Assembly (NCBI RefSeq): GCF_005517195.1
Contig: NZ_CP040244.1
Coordinates: forward strand, 2,498,001-2,562,000
DNA: 64,000 bases
Source: Streptomyces vilmorinianum
GTDB taxonomy: Bacteria > Actinomycetota > Actinomycetes > Streptomycetales > Streptomycetaceae
Direction of reading: 5' to 3'
Below the pieces are notes generated by a model. That model searched no databases, was not told the origin of the DNA, and was given only the letters and a program-made list of their open reading frames with translations. The translations under genes were made by a program, and so were the position numbers. Of the stretch, positions 27,701 through 36,090 are shown one piece after another; position 1 is the stretch's first letter, and the number at the start of each line of letters is the position of its first letter.

Positions 27701-28306
27701 GAGCGCCTCCACACCGAGAACCTCCTGGAGGCGGCCGTCGTCCACGGCTACTTCCCCTGCGTCTCCAAGGGCGACGACCTGATCATCCTGGACGAGGCCG
27801 GCAACGAGCGCACCCGCTTCACCTTCCCCCGCCAGCGCCGCGGCCGCCGCCTCTGCCTCGCGGACTTCTTCCGCCCGGAGGAGTCCGGCGAGACCGATGT
27901 CGTCGGCCTCCAGGTCGTCACCGTCGGCTCGCGGATCGGCGAGGCCACCGCCAAGCTCTTCGAGTCCGACTCCTACCGCGACTACCTGGAGCTGCACGGA
28001 CTGTCCGTCCAGCTGGCCGAGGCCCTCGCCGAGTACTGGCACGCCCGCGTCCGCGCCGAGCTCGGCTTCGCGGGCGAGGACCCGGCCGACGTCGAGGACA
28101 TGTTCGCGCTGAAGTACCGCGGCGCGCGGTTCTCCCTGGGCTACGGGGCCTGCCCCGACCTGGAGGACCGGGCGAAGATCGCCGAGCTGCTGCGGCCCGA
28201 GCGGATCGGCGTCCACCTCTCGGAGGAGTTCCAGCTCCACCCGGAGCAGTCCACCGACGCGATCGTCATCCATCACCCTGAGGCGAAGTACTTCAACGCG
28301 CGGTGA
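24794..28306 (+). CDS. metH: Cobalamin-dependent methionine synthase
   Basis: A 1170-aa modular enzyme that transfers methyl from 5-methyltetrahydrofolate to homocysteine via methylcobalamin. Domains in order: homocysteine-binding barrel with zinc cysteines (GLNC near 235 and GGCCGTT near 305); folate-binding barrel (about 340-620, GERTNANGSKKF); cobalamin cap (about 640-730); B12-binding domain with DVHDIG, axial His748; and a reactivation domain to the end. The ATG at 24794 follows AGGGAG. The reactivation domain begins near 900 and keeps RPERIGVHLSEEFQLHPEQST. No clear cobalamin riboswitch precedes it. A terminator follows. Confidence 0.96.
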   Translation: MASSPTPSADSRTRAATLREALASRVVVADGAMGTMLQAQDPTLEDFQNLEGCNEILNVTRPDIVRSVHQEYFAAGVDCVETNTFGANFAALGEYDIPERVYELSESGARIAREVADEFTASTGQQRWVLGSMGPGTKLPTLGHAAYTTLRDAYQQNAEGMLAGGADALLVETTQDLLQTKASVIGARRALDALGVDVPLICSVTVETTGTMLLGSEIGAALTALEPLGIDMIGLNCATGPAEMSEHLRYLARHSRIPLSCMPNAGLPVLGKNGAHYPLSPAELADAQETFVREYGLSLIGGCCGTTPEHLRQVVERVRDLTPTVRDPRPEPGAASLYQTVPFRQDTSYMAIGERTNANGSKKFREAMLEGRWDDCVEMARDQIREGAHMLDLCVDYVGRDGVADMEELAGRFATASTLPIVLDSTEVDVIRAGLEKLGGRAVINSVNYEDGDGPDSRFAKVTRLAQEHGAALIALTIDEEGQARTVENKVAIAERIIADLTGNWGIHESDILIDTLTFTICTGQEESRKDGIATIEAIRELKRRHPDVQTTLGLSNISFGLNPAARILLNSVFLDECVKAGLDSAIVHASKILPIARFDEEQVTTALDLIYDRRSEGYDPLQKLMALFEGATTKSMKAGKAEELLALPLEERLKRRIIDGEKNGLEGDLDEALQTRPALDIVNETLLDGMKVVGELFGSGQMQLPFVLQSAEVMKTAVAYLEPHMEKVEGAEGKGTIVLATVRGDVHDIGKNLVDIILSNNGYNVVNLGIKQPVSAILDAAEEHRADVIGMSGLLVKSTVIMKENLEELNQRGLAADFPVILGGAALTRAYVEQDLHEIYQGEVRYARDAFEGLRLMDALIAVKRGVPGAALPELKQRRVAQRATALEVNEPAEGGRSDVATDNPVPTPPFWGTRVVKGIQLKEYASWLDEGALFKGQWGLKQNRAGDGPSYEELVESEGRPRLRGWLERLHTENLLEAAVVHGYFPCVSKGDDLIILDEAGNERTRFTFPRQRRGRRLCLADFFRPEESGETDVVGLQVVTVGSRIGEATAKLFESDSYRDYLELHGLSVQLAEALAEYWHARVRAELGFAGEDPADVEDMFALKYRGARFSLGYGACPDLEDRAKIAELLRPERIGVHLSEEFQLHPEQSTDAIVIHHPEAKYFNAR

Positions 28307-28367
28307 TCGCGGCGGGGTAAATCCCCGCACCTTCGCTGAGCGAGACGTACACTTGTCGGTCCAGTGC

Positions 28368-28408
28368 AGGCCGGCCGCCCTACCCGTACCGGGGAGGGAG
28401 GCCGGCCT
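28368..28408 (+). terminator. Terminator between metH and the HAD gene
   Basis: A perfect 9-bp stem (28368-28376 with 28400-28408), 23-base loop, then TCTCGT. It lies 28 bases ahead of the next start, so it could also regulate that gene. Confidence 0.6.
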
Positions 28409-28435
28409 TCTCGTCCCTCCATGGAGGTGTGCCGG

Positions 28436-29134
28436 ATGACCAGTACGGTCCCCGCGTCCTTGTTCCGCACGAGCGGTAGCTCCGCCCTGCAGGCGGTCTT
28501 CCTCGACATGGACGGCACCCTCGTCGACACCGAGGGGTTCTGGTGGGACGCCGAGGTGGAGGTCTTCGCCGGCCTCGGGCACCGGCTGGACGAGTCCTGG
28601 CGCGACGTCGTCGTCGGCGGCCCCATGACCCGCAGCGCGGGCTACCTGATCGAGGCCACCGGCGCCGACATCACCCTCGCCGAGCTCACCGTCCTGCTCA
28701 ACGAGAAGTTCGAGCAGCGCATCGACCGGGGCGTACCGCTGATGCCGGGCGCCGAGCGGCTCCTCGCCGAGCTGTACCGCCACAACATCCCGACCGCCCT
28801 GGTCTCCGCCTCGCACCGCCGCATCATCGACCGGGTCCTCGCCTCGCTGGGCCGCGACCGCTTCAGCCTCACCGTCGCCGGCGACGAGGTGATGTGCTCC
28901 AAGCCCCACCCCGAGCCCTATCTGACCGCCGCGACCGGGGTCGGTGCCGAGCCGGCGCTGTGCGCCGTCATCGAGGACACGGCGACGGGCGTCGCGGCCG
29001 CGGAGGCGGCGGGCTGCCGCGTGGTCGCCGTGCCGTCCGTCGCACCGATCGCGCCCTCCGCGGGCCGCGTCGTGGTCCGCTCCCTGGAGGACGTGGACGT
29101 TCCGTTCCTGCGGACGCTGATCACTTCACCATGA
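28436..29134 (+). CDS. HAD superfamily phosphatase
   Basis: A 232-aa hydrolase with nucleophile Asp24 and acid Asp26 in FLDMDGTLVDTE, a helical cap of the beta-phosphoglucomutase type, the Ser/Thr of LVSASHRR, the conserved Lys of SKPHPEPYL and the acidic pair of VIEDTATG. The ATG at 28436 follows GGAGG. Substrate undetermined; members act on sugar phosphates, phosphoglycolate or pseudouridine phosphate. From memory this gene also follows metH in other streptomycetes. Confidence 0.9.
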   Translation: MTSTVPASLFRTSGSSALQAVFLDMDGTLVDTEGFWWDAEVEVFAGLGHRLDESWRDVVVGGPMTRSAGYLIEATGADITLAELTVLLNEKFEQRIDRGVPLMPGAERLLAELYRHNIPTALVSASHRRIIDRVLASLGRDRFSLTVAGDEVMCSKPHPEPYLTAATGVGAEPALCAVIEDTATGVAAAEAAGCRVVAVPSVAPIAPSAGRVVVRSLEDVDVPFLRTLITSP

Positions 29135-29654
29135 TCGTCTGAGCTTTTTCTGAGCCTTCCCGGGATTTCCGATCCCGAATGCGGCGGCGGAGACGCAGGG
29201 CACTCGACCGTGCATTTTCCGTAACCGCCGCCAGGAAATGAATCGGCCATCCGTCGAGTCGTGACACACGTGACCTTGGTCACTCAGCGTTTCGACCGGC
29301 GGGTGGCCGTAGTGCATCCGATGTCCGGATCGCGGTGGTTGCGCCCTCCCCGTGTGTCCGTATTCGCTCCTTCCCTGACGAATCATTCCCGCGCATGACT
29401 ATCGAACCCACCGCATTCATGCTCACCATGCGCATACGCATCAAGCCGCCCGAGGTCCGGCATTACGGCGTTGCCCACTAATCTTTCGCGAGTACTTCGC
29501 CGCACCATCCATGTGCACCGGCGCCCCACCCAAGTCGCCGCGAACACAGGACCGATCGCACACCATCCCGGCCCGATCGCCCGCCCTGACCGGGCGGCAG
29601 CGGTGGAGTGTCGTACGCCGCTGTATCCCAGGCCGGATGAGGAGAACGTCCAGG
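29135..29654 (+). promoter_or_regulatory. 520-base gene-free region upstream of two binding-protein genes
   Basis: AT-richer than the flanks. It contains a weak hairpin (29161-29177) probably ending the HAD transcript, a GTGACCTTGGTCAC palindrome (29270-29283) and, near its end, the GAGGAG ribosome site of the next gene. No ORF here has the codon bias of a real gene. Confidence 0.6.
29270..29283. promoter_or_regulatory. GTGACC-TT-GGTCAC inverted repeat
   Basis: Two 6-base arms around TT, preceded 9 bases earlier by another GTGAC. The site resembles Crp-like half-sites, but the spacer is 4 instead of 6, so the cognate regulator is unknown. Confidence 0.4.
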
Positions 29655-31244
29655 ATGAACCGCAAGACCTTGGCACTGCCGGCCGTGGCCGGCCTGCTCG
29701 CCCCGCTGCTCGTCGCCTGCGGCGGCTCGGACGAGAACAGAGCCATCGTCGTCGGCACCACGGACCAGTTCCTCGCCACCAGCGACGCCCCCGCGCCCCT
29801 CGACCCGGCCTTCGCCTACGACACCGGCGCCTGGAACATCCTCCGGCAGACCGTCCAGACCCTGATGCACGTGCCCCGCGGCGGCGGCGAGCCCGTCCCC
29901 GAGGCCGCCGAGAGCTGCGGCTTCAGCGACCGGCTCAGTGAGAGCTACCGCTGCACCCTCCGCGAAGGCCTCACCTTCGCCGACGGCACCCCGCTGACCG
30001 TCGAGGACGTCAAGTTCTCCGTCGCGCGGGTGCTCACCATCCAGTCCGACAACGGACCGGCCGCCCTCCTCGCCAACATCGACACCGTCGAGACCAAGGG
30101 CGAGCGCGAGATCGTCTTCCACCTGAAGACGCCCGACGCGACCTTCCCGTACAAGATCTCCACCCCGGTCGCCGGCATCCTCAGCAAGGACAAGTACAGC
30201 GACAAGCAGCTCCGCGAGGGCTTCGAGGTGGACGGCTCCGGCCCGTACACGATGAAGGCCGAGCGCGAGGGCGAGACCGTCGTCAAGGCCGTCTTCACCC
30301 GGAACCCGAACTACAAGGGCACCGTCACCCTGCGCAACGACAAGGTCGAGCTCCGCACCTTCGCCGACGCGGACGCCATGGGCAAGGCCCTCGAAGACCG
30401 CACGATCGACATGATGACCCGCTCCATGTCGCTCCAGCAGGTCAAGAAGCTCACCGACAACCCCACCGAGGGCATCGACCTCACCGAGGTCCCCGGCCTC
30501 GAGATCCGCTACCTGGGCTTCAACACCGCCGCCCCCTCCGTGAGGGACAAGGCCGTCCGGCAGGCCATGGCCGCCGTCGTCGACCGCGGCGCTCTCGTCA
30601 GCAAGGTCTACGGCCCCGCCGCCAAGCCGCTGTACTCGCTCATCCCCTCCAGCGTCACCGGCCACTCCACGGCCTTCCTCGACACGTACGGAGAGCCCAG
30701 CACCGCCAAGGCCGGGAAGATCCTGCGCGAGGCCGGCATCACCGCTCCGGTGAAGCTGACCCTGCACTACACCACCGACCACTACGGCCCGGACATGAAG
30801 ACCGAGTTCGAGGCGCTGCGCGACCAGCTCAACGCCACCGGCCTCTTCGACATCACCGTCCAGGGCACCAAGTGGTCCTCGTACCGCCCCGCCCAGAAGC
30901 GCGGCGACTACGCCGTCTACGGCCTCGCCTGGTTCCCCGATTTCCCGGACCCCGACAACTACGTCGCTCCCTTCCTGGACGCGGAGAACTTCCTCAACAC
31001 CCCGTACATCAACAAGGTCGTACGCGACGAGCTGATCCCGCGCTCGCGCCGCTCGGCCGACCGCACCGCCGTGAGCCCCGTCTTCGGACAGATCCAGAAG
31101 ATCGTCGCCAAGGACGTGCCGGTCCTGCCCCTGTGGCAGGGCAAGCAGTACGTCGCCGCACGCGACGACCTGACCGGCGTCGAATGGGCCCTCAACACCT
31201 CGTCGGACCTGCTCCTGTGGGAGCTCGGCCGCGACACCGTCTGA
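29655..31244 (+). CDS. Peptide ABC transporter substrate-binding lipoprotein (family 5), copy 1
   Basis: A 529-aa extracytoplasmic binding protein of the DppA/OppA type. Lipobox LLVACGG puts the lipidated Cys at 22. The family pattern is present: YRCTLREGLTFADGTPLTVEDVKFS near 98-121, then FHLKTPDATFPYKI, VDRGALVSKVY, and a C-terminal VLPLWQGKQYVAARDDLTGVEW. The ATG at 29655 has GAGGAG upstream. Permease and ATPase genes are absent here, so it must work with a transporter encoded elsewhere or act as a sensor. A second, clearly related gene follows 85 bases later. Confidence 0.9.
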   Translation: MNRKTLALPAVAGLLAPLLVACGGSDENRAIVVGTTDQFLATSDAPAPLDPAFAYDTGAWNILRQTVQTLMHVPRGGGEPVPEAAESCGFSDRLSESYRCTLREGLTFADGTPLTVEDVKFSVARVLTIQSDNGPAALLANIDTVETKGEREIVFHLKTPDATFPYKISTPVAGILSKDKYSDKQLREGFEVDGSGPYTMKAEREGETVVKAVFTRNPNYKGTVTLRNDKVELRTFADADAMGKALEDRTIDMMTRSMSLQQVKKLTDNPTEGIDLTEVPGLEIRYLGFNTAAPSVRDKAVRQAMAAVVDRGALVSKVYGPAAKPLYSLIPSSVTGHSTAFLDTYGEPSTAKAGKILREAGITAPVKLTLHYTTDHYGPDMKTEFEALRDQLNATGLFDITVQGTKWSSYRPAQKRGDYAVYGLAWFPDFPDPDNYVAPFLDAENFLNTPYINKVVRDELIPRSRRSADRTAVSPVFGQIQKIVAKDVPVLPLWQGKQYVAARDDLTGVEWALNTSSDLLLWELGRDTV

Positions 31245-31329
31245 CCTTCGGGCAGCGCCTGACCCCTTCGTTACACCGGCCGCGCACTCGCGCGCGGCAG
31301 GCCTGGCAAGAGATCAAGAGGCACGTTCT

Positions 31330-32910
31330 GTGAAGCACAACAAGTGGCTGACGGCCCCCCTCGCCGCGGGACTGTCCGCCGCCCTGCTCAGCGGCTGTGG
31401 CGCGGAGCTTGGCGGAGGCGCCGCGAACTCCGGGGACAACATCCGCGTCGGCATGTCCGACGAGGTCCTGGCCACCGACCCCGCCGCCGGCTACGACCCC
31501 GGCTCCTGGCTGCTGTTCAACAACGTCTTCCAGTCCCTGCTCAGCTTCCCCAAGGGCACCACCGAGCCCGAGCCGGAAGCCGCCGAGAAGTGCGACTTCG
31601 AAGGGGGCAGCAGGGTCTACCGCTGCACCCTGCGCGAGGGCCTGAAGTTCTCCAACGGCAACCCGCTGACCTCGAAGGACGTCAAGTTCTCCTTCGACCG
31701 CGCGATCAAGATCGACGACCCGAACGGCCCGGCGCCGCTGCTGTCCACGATCGACTCCATCGAGACCCCCGACGACCTCACCGTCGTCTTCCGGCTCAAG
31801 ACCGCCGACGCCACCTTCCCCAGCAAGATCGCCTCCGGCGCCGGCTCCATCGTGGACCACCGCGAGTACGCCGAGGACGCGCTGCGCACCGACGGCAAGG
31901 CGGTCGGCTCCGGCCCGTACACGCTGGAGTCCCTCAGCGACACCGAGGCCGTCTTCTCCGTCAACGGCGGCTACCAGGGCGCCGCCAAGGCGAAGAACAG
32001 CGGCGTGACCCTCAAGCTCTACGGCGGTGACCGCGCGGCCCTCTCCAAGGCCCTCGCCGCGGGCGACATCGACGTCGCCTACCGAGGCCTCGCCGCGGAC
32101 GACGTCGCCGCCCTCGAAGCCTCCGCCACCACCGGCGAGACCGAGTTCGAGGTCGTCCAGGGCACCAGCGCCCAGGTCCAGCACCTCGTCTTCAACGTCA
32201 AGGACCCGGTCGTCGGCAAGCTCGGCGTCCGCGAGGCCATCGCCCACCTCGTCGACCGCGAGGCCCTCGTCCAGAACGTCCACAAGGCCACGGCCACCCC
32301 GCTGTACTCGATCGTCCCGGCCGGCATCGCGGGTCACAACACCGCCTTCTTCGACACCTACGGCAGCCCCGACAAGGCCAAGGCCAAGAAGGCGCTCCGC
32401 TCGGCCGGCATCACCGGCAAGGTCAAGCTCACCCTCTGGTCCACCCCCAGCCGCTTCGGCCCCACCACGGACCAGGACCTCAAGGCGATCGCCGAGCAGC
32501 TCAACGCCAGCGGCCTGTTCGACGTGGACGTGAAGTCCGTCGAGGCCGAGCAGTACATGAAGGACATCGAGGACGGCAAGTACGGCGTGTACGTCCGGGG
32601 CTGGATCCCCGACTACCCCGACGCCGACAACTTCACCGCCCCGTTCTTCGGCGAGGGCAACGTCCTCGCCAACAACTACGAGAACAACACCATCACCGGC
32701 AGCCTCCTGCCCAGGACCGCCGCCTCCGCCGACCGTGCCGCCACCGGCCAGGACTTCGGCAAGCTCCAGGACCTCGTCGCCGAGGAGCTGCCGATCCTCC
32801 CGCTGTGGCAGGGCAAGCAGTACGCCGTCGCCCGCGGCAACATCACCGGCCTCGAGTGGACCCTGGACGCCTCGACCGTCTTCCGCTTCTGGGAGATCGA
32901 GAAGGGCTGA
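31330..32910 (+). CDS. Peptide ABC transporter substrate-binding lipoprotein (family 5), copy 2
   Basis: A 526-aa paralogue of the preceding protein with the same architecture: lipobox LLSGCGAE (Cys near 23), YRCTLREGLKFSNGNPLTSKDVKFS, FRLKTADATFPSKI, VDREALVQNVH, and LPLWQGKQYAVARGNITGLEW near the end. The GTG at 31330 has AAGAGG upstream. The two differ mostly in the central ligand-binding lobe, which suggests duplication and divergence in specificity. They are probably co-transcribed and end at a strong terminator. Confidence 0.9.
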   Translation: MKHNKWLTAPLAAGLSAALLSGCGAELGGGAANSGDNIRVGMSDEVLATDPAAGYDPGSWLLFNNVFQSLLSFPKGTTEPEPEAAEKCDFEGGSRVYRCTLREGLKFSNGNPLTSKDVKFSFDRAIKIDDPNGPAPLLSTIDSIETPDDLTVVFRLKTADATFPSKIASGAGSIVDHREYAEDALRTDGKAVGSGPYTLESLSDTEAVFSVNGGYQGAAKAKNSGVTLKLYGGDRAALSKALAAGDIDVAYRGLAADDVAALEASATTGETEFEVVQGTSAQVQHLVFNVKDPVVGKLGVREAIAHLVDREALVQNVHKATATPLYSIVPAGIAGHNTAFFDTYGSPDKAKAKKALRSAGITGKVKLTLWSTPSRFGPTTDQDLKAIAEQLNASGLFDVDVKSVEAEQYMKDIEDGKYGVYVRGWIPDYPDADNFTAPFFGEGNVLANNYENNTITGSLLPRTAASADRAATGQDFGKLQDLVAEELPILPLWQGKQYAVARGNITGLEWTLDASTVFRFWEIEKG

Positions 32911-32938
32911 CCGGACACAGCGGGACCGTCCGTACGGC

Positions 32939-32975
32939 AAGGGGCCCGGCACGCGTGGTGCGTGCCGGGCCCCTT
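32939..32975. terminator. Strong bidirectional terminator
   Basis: A perfect 16-bp stem (32939-32954 with 32960-32975) with a 5-base loop, starting AA and ending TT so that it serves both the binding-protein genes and the converging response regulator. Confidence 0.92.
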
Positions 32976-32998
32976 TCCCGTATCCGCGAACGCGCCGC

Positions 32999-33670
32999 CT
33001 ACTGGGCGCCCGGGCGGACCAGACCGCTCTCGTACGCGTACACCGCCGCCTGCACCCGGTCACGCAGCCCCAGCTTCGTCAGCACATGGCCCACATGCGT
33101 CTTCACCGTCGTCTCGCTGACGAACAGGTCCGCCGCGATCTCCGCGTTGGACAGCCCGCGCGCCACCAGCTTCAGCACCTCGACCTCACGCTCGGTCAGC
33201 GTGTTCAGCGTGTCCGGAACCTGCTCGTCACCGGACGGCAGATGCGCCGAATACTTGTCCAGGAGACGGCGCGTGATCGACGGCGCCAGCATCGCCTCGC
33301 CCGCCGCGACCACCCGGATCGCCTGCACGAGCTCATTGGCCGGCGCGTCCTTCAGCAGGAAGCCGCTCGCCCCCGCCCGCAGCGCCTCCACCACGTACTC
33401 GTCCAGATCGAACGTCGTCAGCACGAGCACCTTCGCCGGACCGTCCCGGCCCGGGCCCGTGATCTGCCGCGTCGCCTCCACGCCGTCCATGCGGGGCATC
33501 CGGATGTCCATCAGCACCACATCGGGCTGCAACGCCCGCACCTGGTCCAGAGCCTGAAGACCGTCCCCGGCCTCACCGACGACCGCGATGTCCTGCTCCG
33601 CCTCCAGAATCATCCGGAAACCGGTGCGCAGCAGCGGCTGGTCATCGACCAGTAGAACGCGGATGGCCAC
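32999..33670 (-). CDS. NarL/LuxR-type response regulator, orphan
   Basis: A 223-aa two-component regulator. The receiver domain (1-120) has the acidic pocket at Asp9/Asp10, phospho-acceptor Asp55 in VVLMDIRMPRMDG, Thr in VLVLTTFD and Lys in FLLKDAP. The LuxR-type helix-turn-helix lies at about 158-215 (LTEREVEVLKLVARGLSNAEIA). No histidine kinase gene is adjacent; it begins 10 bases after the stop of the RecB-like nuclease gene, so the two form an operon. AAGGAG precedes the ATG. Confidence 0.93.
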   Translation of the reverse strand: MAIRVLLVDDQPLLRTGFRMILEAEQDIAVVGEAGDGLQALDQVRALQPDVVLMDIRMPRMDGVEATRQITGPGRDGPAKVLVLTTFDLDEYVVEALRAGASGFLLKDAPANELVQAIRVVAAGEAMLAPSITRRLLDKYSAHLPSGDEQVPDTLNTLTEREVEVLKLVARGLSNAEIAADLFVSETTVKTHVGHVLTKLGLRDRVQAAVYAYESGLVRPGAQ

Positions 33671-33680
33671 AGGAACTCCT

Positions 33681-34643
33681 TCAGGGCGCGGGCTCGAACG
33701 GGCCCATTCTGCCCTGCCCCGATTCGCCCGACTCCGGCGGGCGCGCGGAAACGATCTCCCGCTCGATCCCCAGCTCGTTCCCCCGCTCGGCCTCCCGACC
33801 GATCTCCCTCCGGATCTCCAGCGGATACACCGGGGGAGTCCCCCCGAACTCCGGGCAGACCGCCCGGTGGTCGCACCAGCCGCACAGCTTCGTCGGACGC
33901 GGCCGCCACTCGCCCGTCTCCGTCGCCAGCCGGATCGCCTCCCACAGCGCCAGCAGCTTGCGCTCCACCCGCAGCAGATCCGTCTCCACCGGGTCGTACG
34001 TCAGCACATCGCCGCTGCCCAGGTAGACCAGCTGGAGCCGGCGCGGCACGACCCGCTTCAGCCGCCAGATCACCAGCGCGTAGAACTTCATCTGGAACAG
34101 CGCGCCCTCGCTGTACTCCGGCCGCGGCGCCTTGCCCGTCTTGTAGTCGACGATCCGCACCTCGCCCGTCGGCGCCACGTCGATCCGGTCGATCACACCG
34201 CGCAGCCGCAGCCCCGACTCCAGCTCCGTCTCCACGAACAGCTCACGCTCGGCCGGCTCCAGACGCGTCGGATCCTCCAGCGTGAACCACCGCTCGACCA
34301 GCTGCTCCGCCTCGGTCAGCCAGCGCGAGAGACGCTCGCCCTCGGCGTCCTCCGCGAACAGCTCGCCCAGCTCCGGCCGCGACTCCAGGAGGCGGTCCCA
34401 CTGCCCCGGAATCATGGCCTTCGCCCGGGGCGCCGTCCGCTCCAGCGCCGGATCGTCGAAGAGCCGCTCGAGGACCGCGTGCACCAGCGTGCCCCGCGTC
34501 GCCGCCTCGCTCGGCTTCTCCGGCAGCCTGTCGATCACCCGGAACCGGTACAGCAGGGGACACTGCATGAAGTCGCTCGCCCGCGAAGGCGACAACGACG
34601 TGGGCGTCCGGGCCTCCACGGGCGGCTGCTCGCTCGTACTCAT
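33681..34643 (-). CDS. RecB-like PD-(D/E)xK nuclease with four-cysteine (Fe-S type) site
   Basis: A 320-aa single-domain nuclease of the RecB exonuclease family. It starts with SLSPSRASDFMQCPLLYRFR; catalytic residues are His55, Asp152 in GVIDRID, Asp166 and Lys168 in VDYKTGK, and Gln in the following helix (FQMKFYAL). Four cysteines, Cys28 and Cys254-x2-Cys257-x5-Cys263, match the [4Fe-4S] staple of AddB/Cas4-like nucleases. There is no helicase domain, and no cas genes are nearby. The ATG at 34643 is chosen by family start. Likely role in DNA repair; co-transcribed with the response regulator. Confidence 0.9.
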   Translation of the reverse strand: MSTSEQPPVEARTPTSLSPSRASDFMQCPLLYRFRVIDRLPEKPSEAATRGTLVHAVLERLFDDPALERTAPRAKAMIPGQWDRLLESRPELGELFAEDAEGERLSRWLTEAEQLVERWFTLEDPTRLEPAERELFVETELESGLRLRGVIDRIDVAPTGEVRIVDYKTGKAPRPEYSEGALFQMKFYALVIWRLKRVVPRRLQLVYLGSGDVLTYDPVETDLLRVERKLLALWEAIRLATETGEWRPRPTKLCGWCDHRAVCPEFGGTPPVYPLEIRREIGREAERGNELGIEREIVSARPPESGESGQGRMGPFEPAP

Positions 34644-34788
34644 GACACAGACCCTACGGCCCGCCACTGACAGCGAGCGGAATACCATCGACGACAGACC
34701 CCGTCGCACTGCATGATCGAAGCGTGACGCAGTGCCGCCCGGACGCACACCCTGCAGCTCGGCGACGACTCGGCGACGAAAGGAACCC

Positions 34789-36072
34789 GTGAACCAGGAC
34801 GACGAGCGCGGCGAGAAGCATCGGCCGCAGTCCGGCGAAGCGGAACCCAGGCCCGCGGCACCGAACCCCACCGGAGGCCCCACCGACCCCGGCACCGGCA
34901 AAGCCCGGCGGGCCGAGGAACCCGGCGGAGGCATCCTCATGGGCCGCCCCTTCGGCGTGCCCGTCTACGTCGCCCCCAGCTGGTTCCTCGTCGCCGCACT
35001 GATCACCTGGGTCTTCGGCGACCAGATCCAGCGCGTCCTGCCCGACCTCGGCGCCGCCCGCTACCTGGTCTCCCTCTTCTTCGCCATCGCCTTCTACGCC
35101 TCCGTCCTGGTCCACGAACTCGCGCACACGGTCGTCGCGCTCCGCTACAAACTCCCGGTGCGCCGCATCCAGCTCCAGTTCTTCGGCGGCGTCTCCGAGA
35201 TCGAGAAGGAGACCGAGACCCCCGGCCGCGAGTTCGTCCTCGCCTTCGTCGGCCCGCTGTTCTCGCTCGTCCTCGCCGGCCTCTTCTACCTCACGCTGTA
35301 CGCCGTCGAACCCGGCACCGTCCCCGGTGTCCTCCTCGCCGGCCTGATGATCTCCAATCTGATCGTCGCGGTCTTCAACCTGCTGCCCGGCCTCCCGCTC
35401 GACGGCGGCCGCATGCTCAGGGCCGTCGTCTGGAAGATCACCGGCAAGCCCATGAGCGGCACCGTCGCCGCCGCCTGGGTCGGCCGCGCGCTCGCCGTCG
35501 CCGTCCTCATCGGCCTGCCCCTCCTCACCCGCACCGGGCTCCTGGGCAACTCCACCGACGACATCAGCGGCATGGACACCGTCACCGACGCCCTGCTCGC
35601 CGCCATCCTCGCCGCGATCATCTGGACCGGCGCCGGCAACAGCCTGCGCATGGCCCGGCTCCGCGAACACCTCCCCGAGCTGCGCGCCCGCACCCTCACC
35701 CGGCGCGCCATCCCCGTCGAGCCGACCACCCCGCTCTCCGAGGCCCTGCGCCGCGCCAACGAGGCCGGAGCCCGCGCCCTCGTCGTCGTCGACGGCATCG
35801 GCGACCCCACGGGCCTCGTCCGCGAGACCGCCATCGCAGGCGTCCCCCAGCACCGCCGTCCCTGGGTCGCCGTCAGCGCCCTCGCCCAGGACCTCACCGA
35901 CGGCATGCGGGTCCCGGCCGAACTCACCGGCCAGCCTCTCCTCGACCACCTGCGCGCCAGCCCCGCCACCGAATACCTGGTCGTCGAGGAGACCGGCGAG
36001 ATCTACGGAGTCCTCTCCACCGCCGACGTGGAACGCGCCTTCGTCCGGGCCATGGCAAGACCCTCCTCGTAA
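34789..36072 (+). CDS. Site-2 protease (M50) with CBS pair
   Basis: A 427-aa membrane metalloprotease. A disordered, charged N-terminus (1-48) precedes several membrane helices; the zinc motif is HELAH (109-113) and the third ligand Asp205 is in LPLDGGR. A C-terminal CBS pair (about 300-425, ending EIYGVLSTADVERAF) probably senses nucleotides. Rv-type actinobacterial homologues of this S2P-CBS class cleave membrane regulators, but the substrate here is unknown. The GTG at 34789 follows AAAGGA. It diverges from the RecB-like gene and lies 18 bases before trmI. Confidence 0.9.
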   Translation: MNQDDERGEKHRPQSGEAEPRPAAPNPTGGPTDPGTGKARRAEEPGGGILMGRPFGVPVYVAPSWFLVAALITWVFGDQIQRVLPDLGAARYLVSLFFAIAFYASVLVHELAHTVVALRYKLPVRRIQLQFFGGVSEIEKETETPGREFVLAFVGPLFSLVLAGLFYLTLYAVEPGTVPGVLLAGLMISNLIVAVFNLLPGLPLDGGRMLRAVVWKITGKPMSGTVAAAWVGRALAVAVLIGLPLLTRTGLLGNSTDDISGMDTVTDALLAAILAAIIWTGAGNSLRMARLREHLPELRARTLTRRAIPVEPTTPLSEALRRANEAGARALVVVDGIGDPTGLVRETAIAGVPQHRRPWVAVSALAQDLTDGMRVPAELTGQPLLDHLRASPATEYLVVEETGEIYGVLSTADVERAFVRAMARPSS

Positions 36073-36090
36073 CCCCGGTACTCTGGTCAC

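Noticed and set aside
24788..28909. 1373-codon open frame on the minus strand opposite metH
   Set aside because: Shadow of metH; composition is Asp/Gly/Val repeats from mirrored codons, no start signal.
29135..29654. Small ORFs in the gap upstream of the binding-protein genes
   Set aside because: None has typical codon bias or a ribosome site.
33681..34643. RecB-like nuclease as a Cas4 of a CRISPR system
   Set aside because: Four-cysteine motif is similar, but no repeat array or other cas genes are present.
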